From assembly GCA_023426865.1 (NCBI GenBank), contig JAEZBT010000387.1, positions 1-5,106 on the forward strand: a DNA stretch of 5,106 nucleotides, written 5' to 3'. Both the position numbers and the translations under genes were made by a program. The notes under the pieces were generated by a model that saw only the letters and a program-made list of their open reading frames with translations, was not told where the DNA came from and did not search any database. This stretch comes from Actinomycetes bacterium. GTDB lineage: Bacteria > Actinomycetota > Actinomycetes > Actinomycetales > Cellulomonadaceae. Below are positions 1-5,106 of this stretch, piece by piece. How positions within the stretch are numbered: the first letter of the stretch is position 1; the number at the start of each line of letters is the position of its first letter.

Positions 1-28
1 CGGGCGCGGAGATGTGAATAAGAGACCG
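1..28 (+). other. Nextera read-2 adapter remnant at contig end
   Basis: Positions 10-28 match the 19-base Tn5 mosaic end used in Nextera libraries (AGATGTGTATAAGAGACAG) at 17 of 19 bases, differing at 17 and 27. Positions 1-9 continue into the part of the read-2 adapter that precedes the mosaic end (TGGGCTCGG), differing at 1 and 6. In total 24 of 28 bases agree over one ungapped stretch. The AT-rich core also stands out in composition from the GC-rich DNA that follows. The mismatches may explain why trimming missed it. I infer that these bases are technical and that genomic sequence begins near 29. The alternative, a natural Tn5-like end, is less likely because the match extends beyond the mosaic end into adapter-specific bases. 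Confidence 0.87.
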
Positions 29-29
29 G

Positions 30-1718
30 GCGAAGGCCGCGGCCCTGGAGGCGCAGCTCGCCGCCGGGCTGACCGGCGAGCCGGCACCGGAGGTCGCACC
101 GGCGGCCGGGTCCGCGCCGTCCGCTCCCCCGCCGGCGCCGGAGCCCGCACCGGCGCCCGTGCCGTCGGGCACGTCGCCCTGGGCGGAGCGGGTACGCGAG
201 GCCTACGCCTTCGAGGGTGCGCTCGGTGTGGGCGTGCTCATCGAGGACGGCACCCCGACGCCGTCGGCCCGGGTGCAGCTCCCGCTGGCCATGATGAACC
301 GGCACGGCCTCGTGGCCGGAGCCACCGGCACCGGCAAGACCCGCACGCTCCAGCTCTTCGCCGAGGGGCTCTCCGCGGCGGGCGTCCCGGTGTTCGTCGC
401 CGACATCAAGGGGGACCTGTCGGGCGTCGCCGTGCCGGGCGCCCCGAACGAGAAGCTGCTGGCCCGGACCTCGAGCCTGGGGCAGGACTGGGCGCCGGCG
501 TCGTTCCCCGTGGAGTTCTACACGCTCGGCGGCCTGGGCACGGGCACGCCGATCCGGACCACGGTCACCGACTTCGGCCCGCTCCTGCTGGCCAAGGTCC
601 TCGGCCTGAACGACACGCAGGAGTCCAGCCTCGGCCTCATCTTCCACTGGGCCGACACCCAGGGGCTCGCGCTGCTGGACCTGAAGGACCTGCAGGCGAC
701 CATCGCCCACCTCGTGTCCGACGAGGGCAAGGCCGAGCTCAAGGGCATCGGCGGCCTGTCCGCGGCGACGGCGGGCGTCATCCTCCGCGAGATCGTGGCG
801 CTGCAGGCCCAGGGCGCGGACGTGTTCTTCGGCGAGCCCGCGTTCGAGACGGCCGACCTGGTGCGCACCGCGGCCGACGGGCGCGGGGTGATCTCCGCGC
901 TCGAGCTGCCGAGCGTCCAGGACCGGCCCGCGCTGTTCTCGACCTTCCTCATGTGGCTGCTGGCGGACCTGTTCAGCGAGCTGCCCGAGGTCGGCGACGC
1001 GGACAAGCCGCGCCTGGTCTTCTTCTTCGACGAGGCGCACCTGCTGTTCACGGACGCGAGCAAGGACTTCCTCACGCAGGTGGTCCAGACCGTGCGCCTC
1101 ATCCGCTCCAAGGGCGTCGGCGTCTTCTTCGTCACCCAGACGCCGAAGGACGTGCCGGCGGACGTGCTCGCCCAGCTGGGCAACCGGGTGCAGCACGCCC
1201 TGCGCGCCCACACGCCCGACGACGCGACGGCGCTGCGCGCGACCGCCCGCACGTTCCCGACGTCGGACTACGACCTCGAGGAGCTGCTCACCACGCTCGG
1301 CACGGGCGAGGCGCTCGTCACCGTGCTCTCGGAGAAGGGTGCGCCGACGCCTGTTGCGTGGACGCGCCTGTTCGCCCCGACCGGGTCGATGGCGCCGATG
1401 GACGCGGCGGCGATGTCGACCGCCGCGGCGTCGTCCCCGCAGGCGGCGCGGTACGCCCAGGCCGTGGACCGCGAGTCGGCGTACGAGCTGCTCACGGCCC
1501 GGGCGGAGCGGGCGGCGGCCGAGGCGGAGAAGGCCGCGGCGGAGGAAGCCCGGTCGGAGGCCGAGGCCGAGGCGAAGAAAGAGTCGGACCGCCAGTCGCG
1601 CGGCCGGTCCCGCGGCCGGTCACCCGCCCGGAGCGGCCTGGACTCCCTGCTGCGGTCCGCCGGCACCGTCCTGGGTCGGGAGATCACCCGGACGATCCTC
1701 GGGACGCGCCGCCGCTGA
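30..1718 (+). CDS. DUF853 / HerA-like P-loop ATPase, 5'-truncated
   Basis: This is a predicted cytoplasmic ATPase of the DUF853 family (helicase HerA C-terminal-like; E. coli YjgR and M. tuberculosis Rv2510c are relatives), whose substrate is unknown. Numbered from the GTG at 159, Walker A is GATGTGKT at 54-61 (Lys60), the conserved block ADIKGDLSG lies near 81-89, Walker B is RLVFFFDEAH around 285-294 (Asp291, Glu292), and a polar motif VTQTPKD follows near 324-330. An Ala/Glu-rich, probably coiled-coil stretch (about 447-475), an RGRSRGRS repeat and a conserved-looking basic C-terminal helix close the protein at TGA 1716-1718. The frame stays open and protein-like upstream of 159 (AKAAALEAQLAAGLTGEP, then a Pro/Ala linker), back to the adapter remnant. 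The TGA at 15-17 lies inside that remnant, so I annotate from the first clean codon and treat the real start as lost. Automated calls may use GTG 159 (519 aa). The 3' end overlaps the convergent permease gene. The family assignment is firm; the biological role is not known. Confidence 0.9.
   Translation, partial: AKAAALEAQLAAGLTGEPAPEVAPAAGSAPSAPPPAPEPAPAPVPSGTSPWAERVREAYAFEGALGVGVLIEDGTPTPSARVQLPLAMMNRHGLVAGATGTGKTRTLQLFAEGLSAAGVPVFVADIKGDLSGVAVPGAPNEKLLARTSSLGQDWAPASFPVEFYTLGGLGTGTPIRTTVTDFGPLLLAKVLGLNDTQESSLGLIFHWADTQGLALLDLKDLQATIAHLVSDEGKAELKGIGGLSAATAGVILREIVALQAQGADVFFGEPAFETADLVRTAADGRGVISALELPSVQDRPALFSTFLMWLLADLFSELPEVGDADKPRLVFFFDEAHLLFTDASKDFLTQVVQTVRLIRSKGVGVFFVTQTPKDVPADVLAQLGNRVQHALRAHTPDDATALRATARTFPTSDYDLEELLTTLGTGEALVTVLSEKGAPTPVAWTRLFAPTGSMAPMDAAAMSTAAASSPQAARYAQAVDRESAYELLTARAERAAAEAEKAAAEEARSEAEAEAKKESDRQSRGRSRGRSPARSGLDSLLRSAGTVLGREITRTILGTRRR
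1599..1622 (+). repeat. Two-copy 12-bp tandem repeat encoding RGRS-RGRS
   Basis: CGCGGCCGGTCC (1599-1610) is followed directly by CGCGGCCGGTCA (1611-1622), an 11/12 match. In the ATPase frame it encodes Arg-Gly-Arg-Ser twice, inside a basic, low-complexity linker between the coiled-coil-like region and the last helix. The final base, the only difference between copies, also makes the stop codon of the opposing permease gene (TCA on + reads TGA on -). Confidence 0.75.
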
Positions 1719-2600
1719 CCCGCGCGACGACGGCCCCGGCGACCCCGCCGTCCTGGCGACGACGTATGCGACGCCGAACGCAAGGCCCTGGCACACGACG
1801 ACGAGCCCGGCGCTCGCGACGTCCAGCGCGTAGCTCGACCACACCCCGACCACGGCGCAGCCGGCCGCGATCGTCGGCGCGATCCACAGCATCCGCCAGA
1901 TCCGGTCGGTGAGCAGGAACGCCGTCGCCCCGGGCGTGATGAGCATCGCCACCGCGAGCACCACCCCGACCGCCTGCAGGGCGACGACGACGCTGACCGC
2001 GAGCAGCCCCAGCAGCAGCACGCCGATCCGCCGCACGGGGAGCCCGATGACGTGCGCGTGCACCCGGTCGAACGCGTAGAGCGTGATGTCGCGACGGCCG
2101 AGGACGAGCGCCCCGCTGGCGAGCACCGCCAGGACGACGACCTGCCACACGTCGGCGTCGGAGACGCCGAGGACGTTGCCGAACAGGATGTGCGACAGGT
2201 CCACCTGGCTGGGGGTCACGGACACCAGCACGACACCGACCGCGAAGACCGTCGTGAAGACCACGCCGATGGCGGCGTCCTCCTTGACCCGGCTGGTCGC
2301 CCGCACCCAGCCGATCACCGCGACGGCGCCCGCGCCGAACAGGAAGGCGCCGACGGCGAACGGTGCGCCCACGAGGTACGCGAGCACGACGCCGGGCAGC
2401 ACCGCGTGCGACACCGCGTCGCCCATGAGCGACCAGCCGATGAGCACGAGCCAGCAGGACAGCAGCGCGGCGACGACGCTCGCGACGACGGTCACGAGCA
2501 GCGCCCGCTGCATGAACCCGTACTGCCACGGCTCGGTGAGCAGGTCCCAGCCCGCCGCCGGCACGCGGGCGGCGACGAGGGCGACGGCCTCGGCGGTCAC
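1620..2600 (-). CDS. Metal ABC transporter permease (MntB/SitC type)
   Basis: This is the integral membrane subunit of an ABC-3 family importer, predicted to carry Mn2+, Fe2+ or Zn2+ across the cytoplasmic membrane with the two genes just upstream. The 326-residue product opens with the family-like amphipathic segment WDLLTEPWQYGFMQRALL (about 18-35). It then has many hydrophobic helices, the signature GDAVSHAVLPGVVLAYL (60-76), KEDAAIGVVF (106-115), LSHILFGNVLGVSDAD (135-150) and ALQAVGVVLAVAMLITPGA (about 208-225). These blocks resemble Mn/Fe-type SitC/MntB permeases. The GTG at 2600-2598 is chosen because it gives a GTGA overlap with the ATPase stop. No good ribosome binding site precedes it, so translational coupling is likely; longer upstream starts would lie inside the ATPase gene. 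The family-sized core ends near residue 286. The last 40 residues form a Gly/Pro/Ala-rich hydrophilic tail, and residues 294-326 are antisense to the DUF853 gene. Substrate is inferred from family resemblance only. Confidence 0.93.
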   Translation of the reverse strand: MTAEAVALVAARVPAAGWDLLTEPWQYGFMQRALLVTVVASVVAALLSCWLVLIGWSLMGDAVSHAVLPGVVLAYLVGAPFAVGAFLFGAGAVAVIGWVRATSRVKEDAAIGVVFTTVFAVGVVLVSVTPSQVDLSHILFGNVLGVSDADVWQVVVLAVLASGALVLGRRDITLYAFDRVHAHVIGLPVRRIGVLLLGLLAVSVVVALQAVGVVLAVAMLITPGATAFLLTDRIWRMLWIAPTIAAGCAVVGVWSSYALDVASAGLVVVCQGLAFGVAYVVARTAGSPGPSSRGSAAARPEDRPGDLPTQDGAGGPQQGVQAAPGG

Positions 2601-3328
2601 GAGCCGGCCGCCGCGTCGAGCCCGAAGGTCAGGGCGAGGTTCTCGGGCGTGATGACCTCCGCCGTCGGGCCGTGCGCGAGGACGCGGCGGTGCAGGAGCA
2701 CCGAGCGGGCGCACAGGGCGGGGAGCATCGACAGGTCGTGCGTCGACACCACGAGGCTGCAGCCATCGGCGACGAGGTCACGCAGGACGGCGGTCACGGC
2801 CGCCTCGGAGCCCGCGTCGACGCCGGTGAACGGCTCGTCGAGCAGCAGCAGCCGGGCCTCCTGGGCCAGCGCGCGGGCGAGGAGCACGCGCTGGCGCTGG
2901 CCCCCGGAGAGCCGCCCGATCTGCCGCCCCGCGAGGTCCGCGAGACCGACCCGGTCGAGGGCCTGCGCGACGGCGTCCCGGTCGCGCGGGGCGGGCCGGC
3001 GCAGCGGTCCCATGCGGTGGTAGCGGCCCGTGAGCACGACGTCCTCGACGCTCACGGGGAAGTCGCGGTCGATGTCGTCGGCCTGGGCCACGTAGGCGAC
3101 CAGCCCGGCGCGGCGGGCGTCGTCGGCGGGGCCGCCGTGGACCCGCACGGTGCCGGCGGCGGGCCGCACGAGGCCGACGGCGGCCTTGAAGAGCGTGGAC
3201 TTGCCCGAGCCGTTCACCCCGACGAGCCCGCACGCCTCCCCCGGCTCGACCGTCAGGTCCACGCCGTCGAGGGCCAGGACGTCGGCGTACCGGACGGTGA
3301 GGCCTCGGACGTCCAGCGCGGGGGTCAT
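2597..3328 (-). CDS. Metal ABC transporter ATP-binding protein
   Basis: This 243-residue cytoplasmic subunit hydrolyses ATP to drive the metal importer. All motifs of a working ABC ATPase are visible: Walker A GVNGSGKST (37-45, Lys43), Q-loop Gln82 in YVAQ, signature LSGGQRQR (140-147), Walker B LLLLDEP (160-166, Asp164 and catalytic Glu165), D-loop near GVDA (169-172) and switch His197 (STHD). VAQADDIDRDFPVSVEDVVLTGRY (about 80-103) is typical of Mn/Zn/Fe ATPases of the MntB/ZnuC type. Translation starts at ATG 3328-3326, which overlaps the substrate-binding gene's TGA (ATGA, 4 bp) and has a strong ribosome binding site six bases upstream. The open frame continues upstream to 3847, but that part is antisense-like noise with no family similarity. 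The stop TGA (2599-2597) overlaps the permease GTG. Length is normal for the family and no residue is missing. Confidence 0.96.
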   Translation of the reverse strand: MTPALDVRGLTVRYADVLALDGVDLTVEPGEACGLVGVNGSGKSTLFKAAVGLVRPAAGTVRVHGGPADDARRAGLVAYVAQADDIDRDFPVSVEDVVLTGRYHRMGPLRRPAPRDRDAVAQALDRVGLADLAGRQIGRLSGGQRQRVLLARALAQEARLLLLDEPFTGVDAGSEAAVTAVLRDLVADGCSLVVSTHDLSMLPALCARSVLLHRRVLAHGPTAEVITPENLALTFGLDAAAGS

Positions 3329-4296
3329 GCGTCGCCCTCCCCCGCGAGGCCGCGCGCGATGAGCGCCGCGTCGAACCTCAGGAGGTCCAGGTAGGTCGGG
3401 GCCGGCCCGTCCGGCCCGGTGAGCGAGTCGACGTAGAGCTCGCCGGCGAAGCGCGCGCCGGTCTCGCGCGCGACCTGCTGCTGGGCGGTCGCCGGGACGG
3501 TCCACTCGCAGAACACCGCCGGGACCTGCGCCTCGCGCACCGTGTCGATCACGCGCGCCGCCTGCCGGGGCGTGCCCTGCCGTTCGGCGTTCACCGGCCA
3601 CAGGTACGCCTCGCGCAACCCGACGTCCCGCGCCAGGTAGCTGAACGCCCCCTCGCACGTCACCAGCAGGCGCCGGTCCGGCGGCAGCGCCGCCACCGCG
3701 TCCGCCAGCTCTTGCTCGAGGTCCGCGAGCTCGCCGACGAGGTCGGCTGCCCGAGCGGCGTAGTCGTCCGCGTCCGCCGGGTCGACGGCGGCGAGCGCGT
3801 CGGCGACGGCGCGCACGTACGCCTGCCCGGCCCGCGGCGACATCCACGCGTGCGGGTTGTGGGCGAGGCCCCCGGTCTCGCCGGCCGAGCCGTGGATCGG
3901 CAGCGGGTCGATCGCGTCCCCGACGACGACGACCGGGACGCCGAGCGGGTCGATGAGGTCGTGCAGCCAGGTCTCCAGCCCGAGGCCGTTCGCGACCACC
4001 AGGTCGGCCTCGGCGGCGCGGCGCAGGTCGTCGGGCGTGGGCTCGTAGCCGTGCACGTTCATCCCGGGACCGGTCACCGAGCCCACGACGACGTCGTCAC
4101 CGCCGACGACGGCCACGACGTCGGCGAGCACCGTGAAGGTCGCGACCACGACGAGCCGCGCGTCGGACGTGCCCTCCCGCGCGTCGACCGAGGCGGTCGG
4201 GCTCCCGGGCTCGGCACATGCCGCGAGCGAGCCCACCACGAGGGCGCCCGCCGCGAGCGCGGCGAGGCGTGGCCCGAGCCCGGTCAGGTGACGCAC
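3325..4296 (-). CDS. Metal ABC transporter substrate-binding lipoprotein (SitA/MntC/PsaA type)
   Basis: This 323-residue lipoprotein of the cluster A-I metal-binding family captures divalent metal outside the membrane and delivers it to the permease. The N-terminus has a short basic segment, a hydrophobic stretch (10-25) and a lipobox LAAC, with Cys27 as the lipidated residue. Family blocks include VVVATFTVLADVV (49-61), NVHGYEPTPDD (80-90), NPHAWMSP (147-154), VTCEGAFSYLARDVGLREAYLW (212-233), NAERQGTP (236-243) and LYVDSLTGPDGPAPTYLDLL (287-306). The probable ligands are His82, His149, Glu215 and Asp290. The last three keep the spacing of PsaA His139, Glu205 and Asp280. There is no His-rich loop as in ZnuA, so Mn or Fe is favoured over Zn, by inference. 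Trp265 in VFCEWTV replaces the Ser or Thr I would expect there. The start is GTG 4296-4294. Only AGGG, seven bases upstream, could act as a ribosome site, and it coincides with the putative -10 element. The gene's stop overlaps the ATPase start. Confidence 0.94.
   Translation of the reverse strand: MRHLTGLGPRLAALAAGALVVGSLAACAEPGSPTASVDAREGTSDARLVVVATFTVLADVVAVVGGDDVVVGSVTGPGMNVHGYEPTPDDLRRAAEADLVVANGLGLETWLHDLIDPLGVPVVVVGDAIDPLPIHGSAGETGGLAHNPHAWMSPRAGQAYVRAVADALAAVDPADADDYAARAADLVGELADLEQELADAVAALPPDRRLLVTCEGAFSYLARDVGLREAYLWPVNAERQGTPRQAARVIDTVREAQVPAVFCEWTVPATAQQQVARETGARFAGELYVDSLTGPDGPAPTYLDLLRFDAALIARGLAGEGDA
3335..3343 (-). promoter_or_regulatory. Strong ribosome binding site of the ATPase gene
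   Basis: Read on the - strand this is GGGGGAGGG, ending six bases before ATG 3328. It decides the start of the ATP-binding subunit against the much longer upstream-open frame. It lies within the last codons of the substrate-binding protein gene. Confidence 0.75.
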
Positions 4297-4302
4297 AGGT
4301 GC

Positions 4303-4308
4303 ACCCTA
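4303..4308 (-). promoter_or_regulatory. Candidate -10 element of the metal importer, leaderless position
   Basis: On the - strand this reads TAGGGT, fitting the TANNNT actinobacterial -10 pattern, and it ends six bases before GTG 4296. That spacing would put transcription start at or next to the start codon, the usual layout of leaderless mRNAs in this phylum. No convincing -35 is visible 16-18 bases upstream (the region is G/C only). TANNNT matches arise often by chance, and the same bases include a weak AGGG ribosome site, so this is suggestive only. Confidence 0.4.
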
Positions 4309-4312
4309 CGTG

Positions 4313-4324
4313 CGGTGATCACCG
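4313..4324 (-). promoter_or_regulatory. 12-bp perfect palindrome, candidate operator
   Basis: CGGTGATCACCG is an exact inverted repeat without a spacer. It sits just upstream of the putative -10 of the metal importer, roughly -17 to -28 relative to the start codon, where a bound repressor would block RNA polymerase. A metal sensor of the DtxR/MntR or Fur/Zur type is the natural candidate for such an operon. However, the sequence does not match the AT-rich Zur or DtxR boxes I know, so the regulator is unassigned. It shares three bases with the neighbouring hairpin. Confidence 0.4.
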
Positions 4325-4343
4325 GCCCGCCCCGGCGGGCCGG
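4322..4343 (-). terminator. GC-rich hairpin after the YceI gene, terminator-like
   Basis: A perfect inverted repeat CCGGCCCGC / GCGGGCCGG (4322-4330 and 4335-4343) with a four-base loop lies six bases after the TGA of the YceI gene in its direction of transcription. It has no U-tract, as is common for high-GC actinobacterial terminator candidates. Its place between the YceI gene and the importer suggests that it limits read-through and separates the two transcription units. Confidence 0.5.
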
Positions 4344-4348
4344 GTGGG

Positions 4349-5062
4349 TCAGCGCCCGAGCAGCAGGCGCACCTCGATGGTCCCCGTGGGCTCGACGACC
4401 ACCCAGCCGAGGTCCGGCGCCTCGAGCTCGAAGTCCGCGAGCGTGACGGGGACCGTGGCCACGACCTCGACCCCGGTGACCGTCCGCTGCGCCTCGAGCT
4501 CGGCGGTGACCTGCTGGGACACCCCGTGGAACGTCAGGGTCCCGACGGCGGGGACGCTCAGCGGCTGGTCCGACTGCCCGAGCGCGGACACGTCGACGGG
4601 CTCGGCCAGGACGAACGTGGCGTCCGGGAACTCGGAGGTGTTGAGGGCGCGCCGGAAGAACGCGTCGCGCGCGGCCTCGTCGGTGGTGATCGTCCCGGCG
4701 TTGACGGTGACGGTGGCTGCCGTGAGGGCACCGTCGGCGATGGTCATCTCCCCCGTCACGCGTTCGGTGCGGCCGACGACGGTCACGTCCTGACCGGACA
4801 GCACCTCGCCGAGCCGGTAGCCGGCCTCCGACCCCTCGAGCACCAGCCACCGGCCCTCGATGTCGACGACGCCCGTCGGGATCTCCGGCGTCGGCGCGGC
4901 CGTCGGGGTGCTGAGCTCCAGGGGGTCCGCGGGCTCCGGGGCGAAGAACCGCGCGTACACGAACGGCCCGCCCACGATGAGGCCGAGCGCGAGCCCGATG
5001 CCGACGAGCGTGCGGACCAGGATGCGCCGGCGGTGGGCGGCGTGCAGGGCCGGCTCAGCCAC
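4349..5062 (-). CDS. Membrane-anchored YceI-family protein
   Basis: This 237-residue protein has a cytoplasmic basic start (HRRR, 10-13), one transmembrane segment (about 15-36), a Pro/Thr/Ala-rich linker (41-63) and an extracytoplasmic YceI-like beta-barrel domain (about 70-236). Visible family features are the opening GRWLVLEGSEAGYRL (70-84), VVGRTERVTGEMTI (95-108), NTSEFPDATFVL (141-152) and GTLTFHGVSQQVT (174-186). YceI proteins form a lipocalin-like barrel that binds long isoprenoid-type lipids in characterised relatives; the role in actinobacteria is not settled. The GTG start at 5062-5060 has an excellent ribosome site (GGAGGG, six bases upstream) and overlaps the end of another open frame by eight bases, suggesting co-transcription with the gene to the right. 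A hairpin follows the stop. No functional link to the metal importer is evident beyond adjacency. Confidence 0.88.
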   Translation of the reverse strand: MAEPALHAAHRRRILVRTLVGIGLALGLIVGGPFVYARFFAPEPADPLELSTPTAAPTPEIPTGVVDIEGRWLVLEGSEAGYRLGEVLSGQDVTVVGRTERVTGEMTIADGALTAATVTVNAGTITTDEAARDAFFRRALNTSEFPDATFVLAEPVDVSALGQSDQPLSVPAVGTLTFHGVSQQVTAELEAQRTVTGVEVVATVPVTLADFELEAPDLGWVVVEPTGTIEVRLLLGR

Positions 5063-5106
5063 GGCGCGCCCTCCGCAGCACGACGGCGCCCGCCGCGGCG
5101 AGCAGG
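5055..5106 (-). CDS. C-terminal end of an unidentified, possibly membrane-anchored protein (partial)
   Basis: Reading from the right edge, an open frame gives LLAAAGAVVLRRARRG and stops at TGA 5057-5055, inside the start of the YceI gene (8-bp overlap). A hydrophobic run followed by a short Arg-rich tail is the usual end of a C-terminal membrane anchor with the tail in the cytoplasm. The close overlap with a gene carrying its own strong ribosome site fits an operon partner. Sixteen residues are too few to name a family, and Ala/Leu/Arg-rich frames arise easily in GC-rich DNA, so this remains tentative. Confidence 0.4.
   Translation of the reverse strand, partial: LLAAAGAVVLRRARRG
5069..5074 (-). 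promoter_or_regulatory. Ribosome binding site of the YceI-family gene
   Basis: GGAGGG on the - strand lies six bases before GTG 5062 and supports this start, for which no other in-frame start is visible within the window. Confidence 0.7.

Noticed and set aside
1..28. A natural Tn5/IS50 transposon end
   Set aside because: The match is to the synthetic mosaic end plus adapter-specific bases rather than to the natural outside or inside ends, and no transposase or target duplication is seen.
518..1252. Open frame on the - strand opposite the DUF853 gene
   Set aside because: Ser/Arg-rich low-complexity translation with no family motifs, fully antisense to a well-supported ATPase; typical of GC-rich DNA.
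1729..1752. GACGGC / GCCGTC inverted repeat as a terminator between the convergent genes
   Set aside because: The stem is only six pairs with a 12-base loop and no U-tract, and it lies within the permease coding frame. Such repeats are frequent by chance at this GC content.
14..1912. Very long + strand open frame beginning at a GTG within the adapter-like bases
   Set aside because: It is a shifted shadow of the DUF853 gene: Arg/Gly/Ala/Pro-rich with no domain, its start lies in presumed adapter sequence, and it runs past the real stop into the permease gene.
2052..3023. Long + strand open frames antisense to the permease and ATPase genes
   Set aside because: Their translations are His/Asp/Arg-rich with no recognisable domain, and the opposite strand carries clear ABC transporter motifs throughout.
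3329..3847. Upstream extension of the ATPase frame
   Set aside because: The Arg/Ala/Gly-rich sequence has no similarity to ABC proteins, overlaps the substrate-binding gene, and is bypassed by an ATG with a strong ribosome site.
4297..4348. A metal riboswitch (for example a Mn-sensing yybP-ykoY element) ahead of the importer
   Set aside because: The gap is only 52 bases, and the bases nearest the start lack room for the conserved helices. A -10-like element directly before the GTG argues for no leader at all.
1..5106. A novel defence, mobile or biosynthetic system
   Set aside because: All complete genes fall into known families (DUF853 ATPase, metal ABC importer, YceI). The HerA-like ATPase has no nuclease or other defence partner here, and its neighbours run convergently as a transport operon.

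Overview
The window looks like high-GC actinobacterial chromosome: GC is well above 70% by eye, GTG is used as a start codon several times, third positions are strongly G/C, and every strand shows long spurious open frames. The protein styles (Ala/Pro-rich linkers, a membrane-anchored YceI protein, a DUF853 ATPase with an Ala/Glu-rich tail) suggest a Micrococcales member, perhaps near Cellulomonadaceae. That placement is inference from style, not a search.

Layout. Positions 1-28 are very probably not genomic. They match the Illumina Nextera read-2 transposase adapter at 24 of 28 bases, so this is probably a contig end. From about 29 to 1718 on the + strand lies a DUF853/HerA-like P-loop ATPase whose true 5' end is missing. 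Everything else is on the - strand and reads right to left: the last 16 codons of an unidentified, possibly membrane-anchored protein (5106-5055), a membrane-anchored YceI-family protein (5062-4349), a GC-rich hairpin and a compact promoter/operator-like region (4343-4297), and then a three-gene metal ABC importer: substrate-binding lipoprotein (4296-3325), ATP-binding protein (3328-2597) and permease (2600-1620). The permease runs convergently into the 3' end of the DUF853 gene, overlapping it by 99 bp.

How the genes work together. The lipoprotein would capture a divalent metal outside the membrane. Its four candidate ligands (His82, His149, Glu215, Asp290) and its sequence style resemble the Mn/Fe-type PsaA/SitA/MntC group more than ZnuA, because no His-rich loop is present. 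The permease carries the metal across and the ATPase powers it. The three genes are joined by ATGA and GTGA four-base overlaps, which implies one mRNA and coupled translation. The YceI gene upstream is separated from them by a 52-bp gap holding a terminator-like hairpin, a 12-bp perfect palindrome and a -10-like TAGGGT placed for leaderless transcription. The importer therefore probably has its own metal-responsive promoter.

I see no previously undescribed system here: the gene content is ordinary. The points most worth a second look are the adapter remnant with its effect on the first gene model, the codon-register antisense overlap at the convergent gene ends, and the candidate operator/leaderless promoter of the metal importer. 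No gene-free stretch exceeds 300 bases, and no rRNA, tRNA, CRISPR array or insertion sequence was seen.
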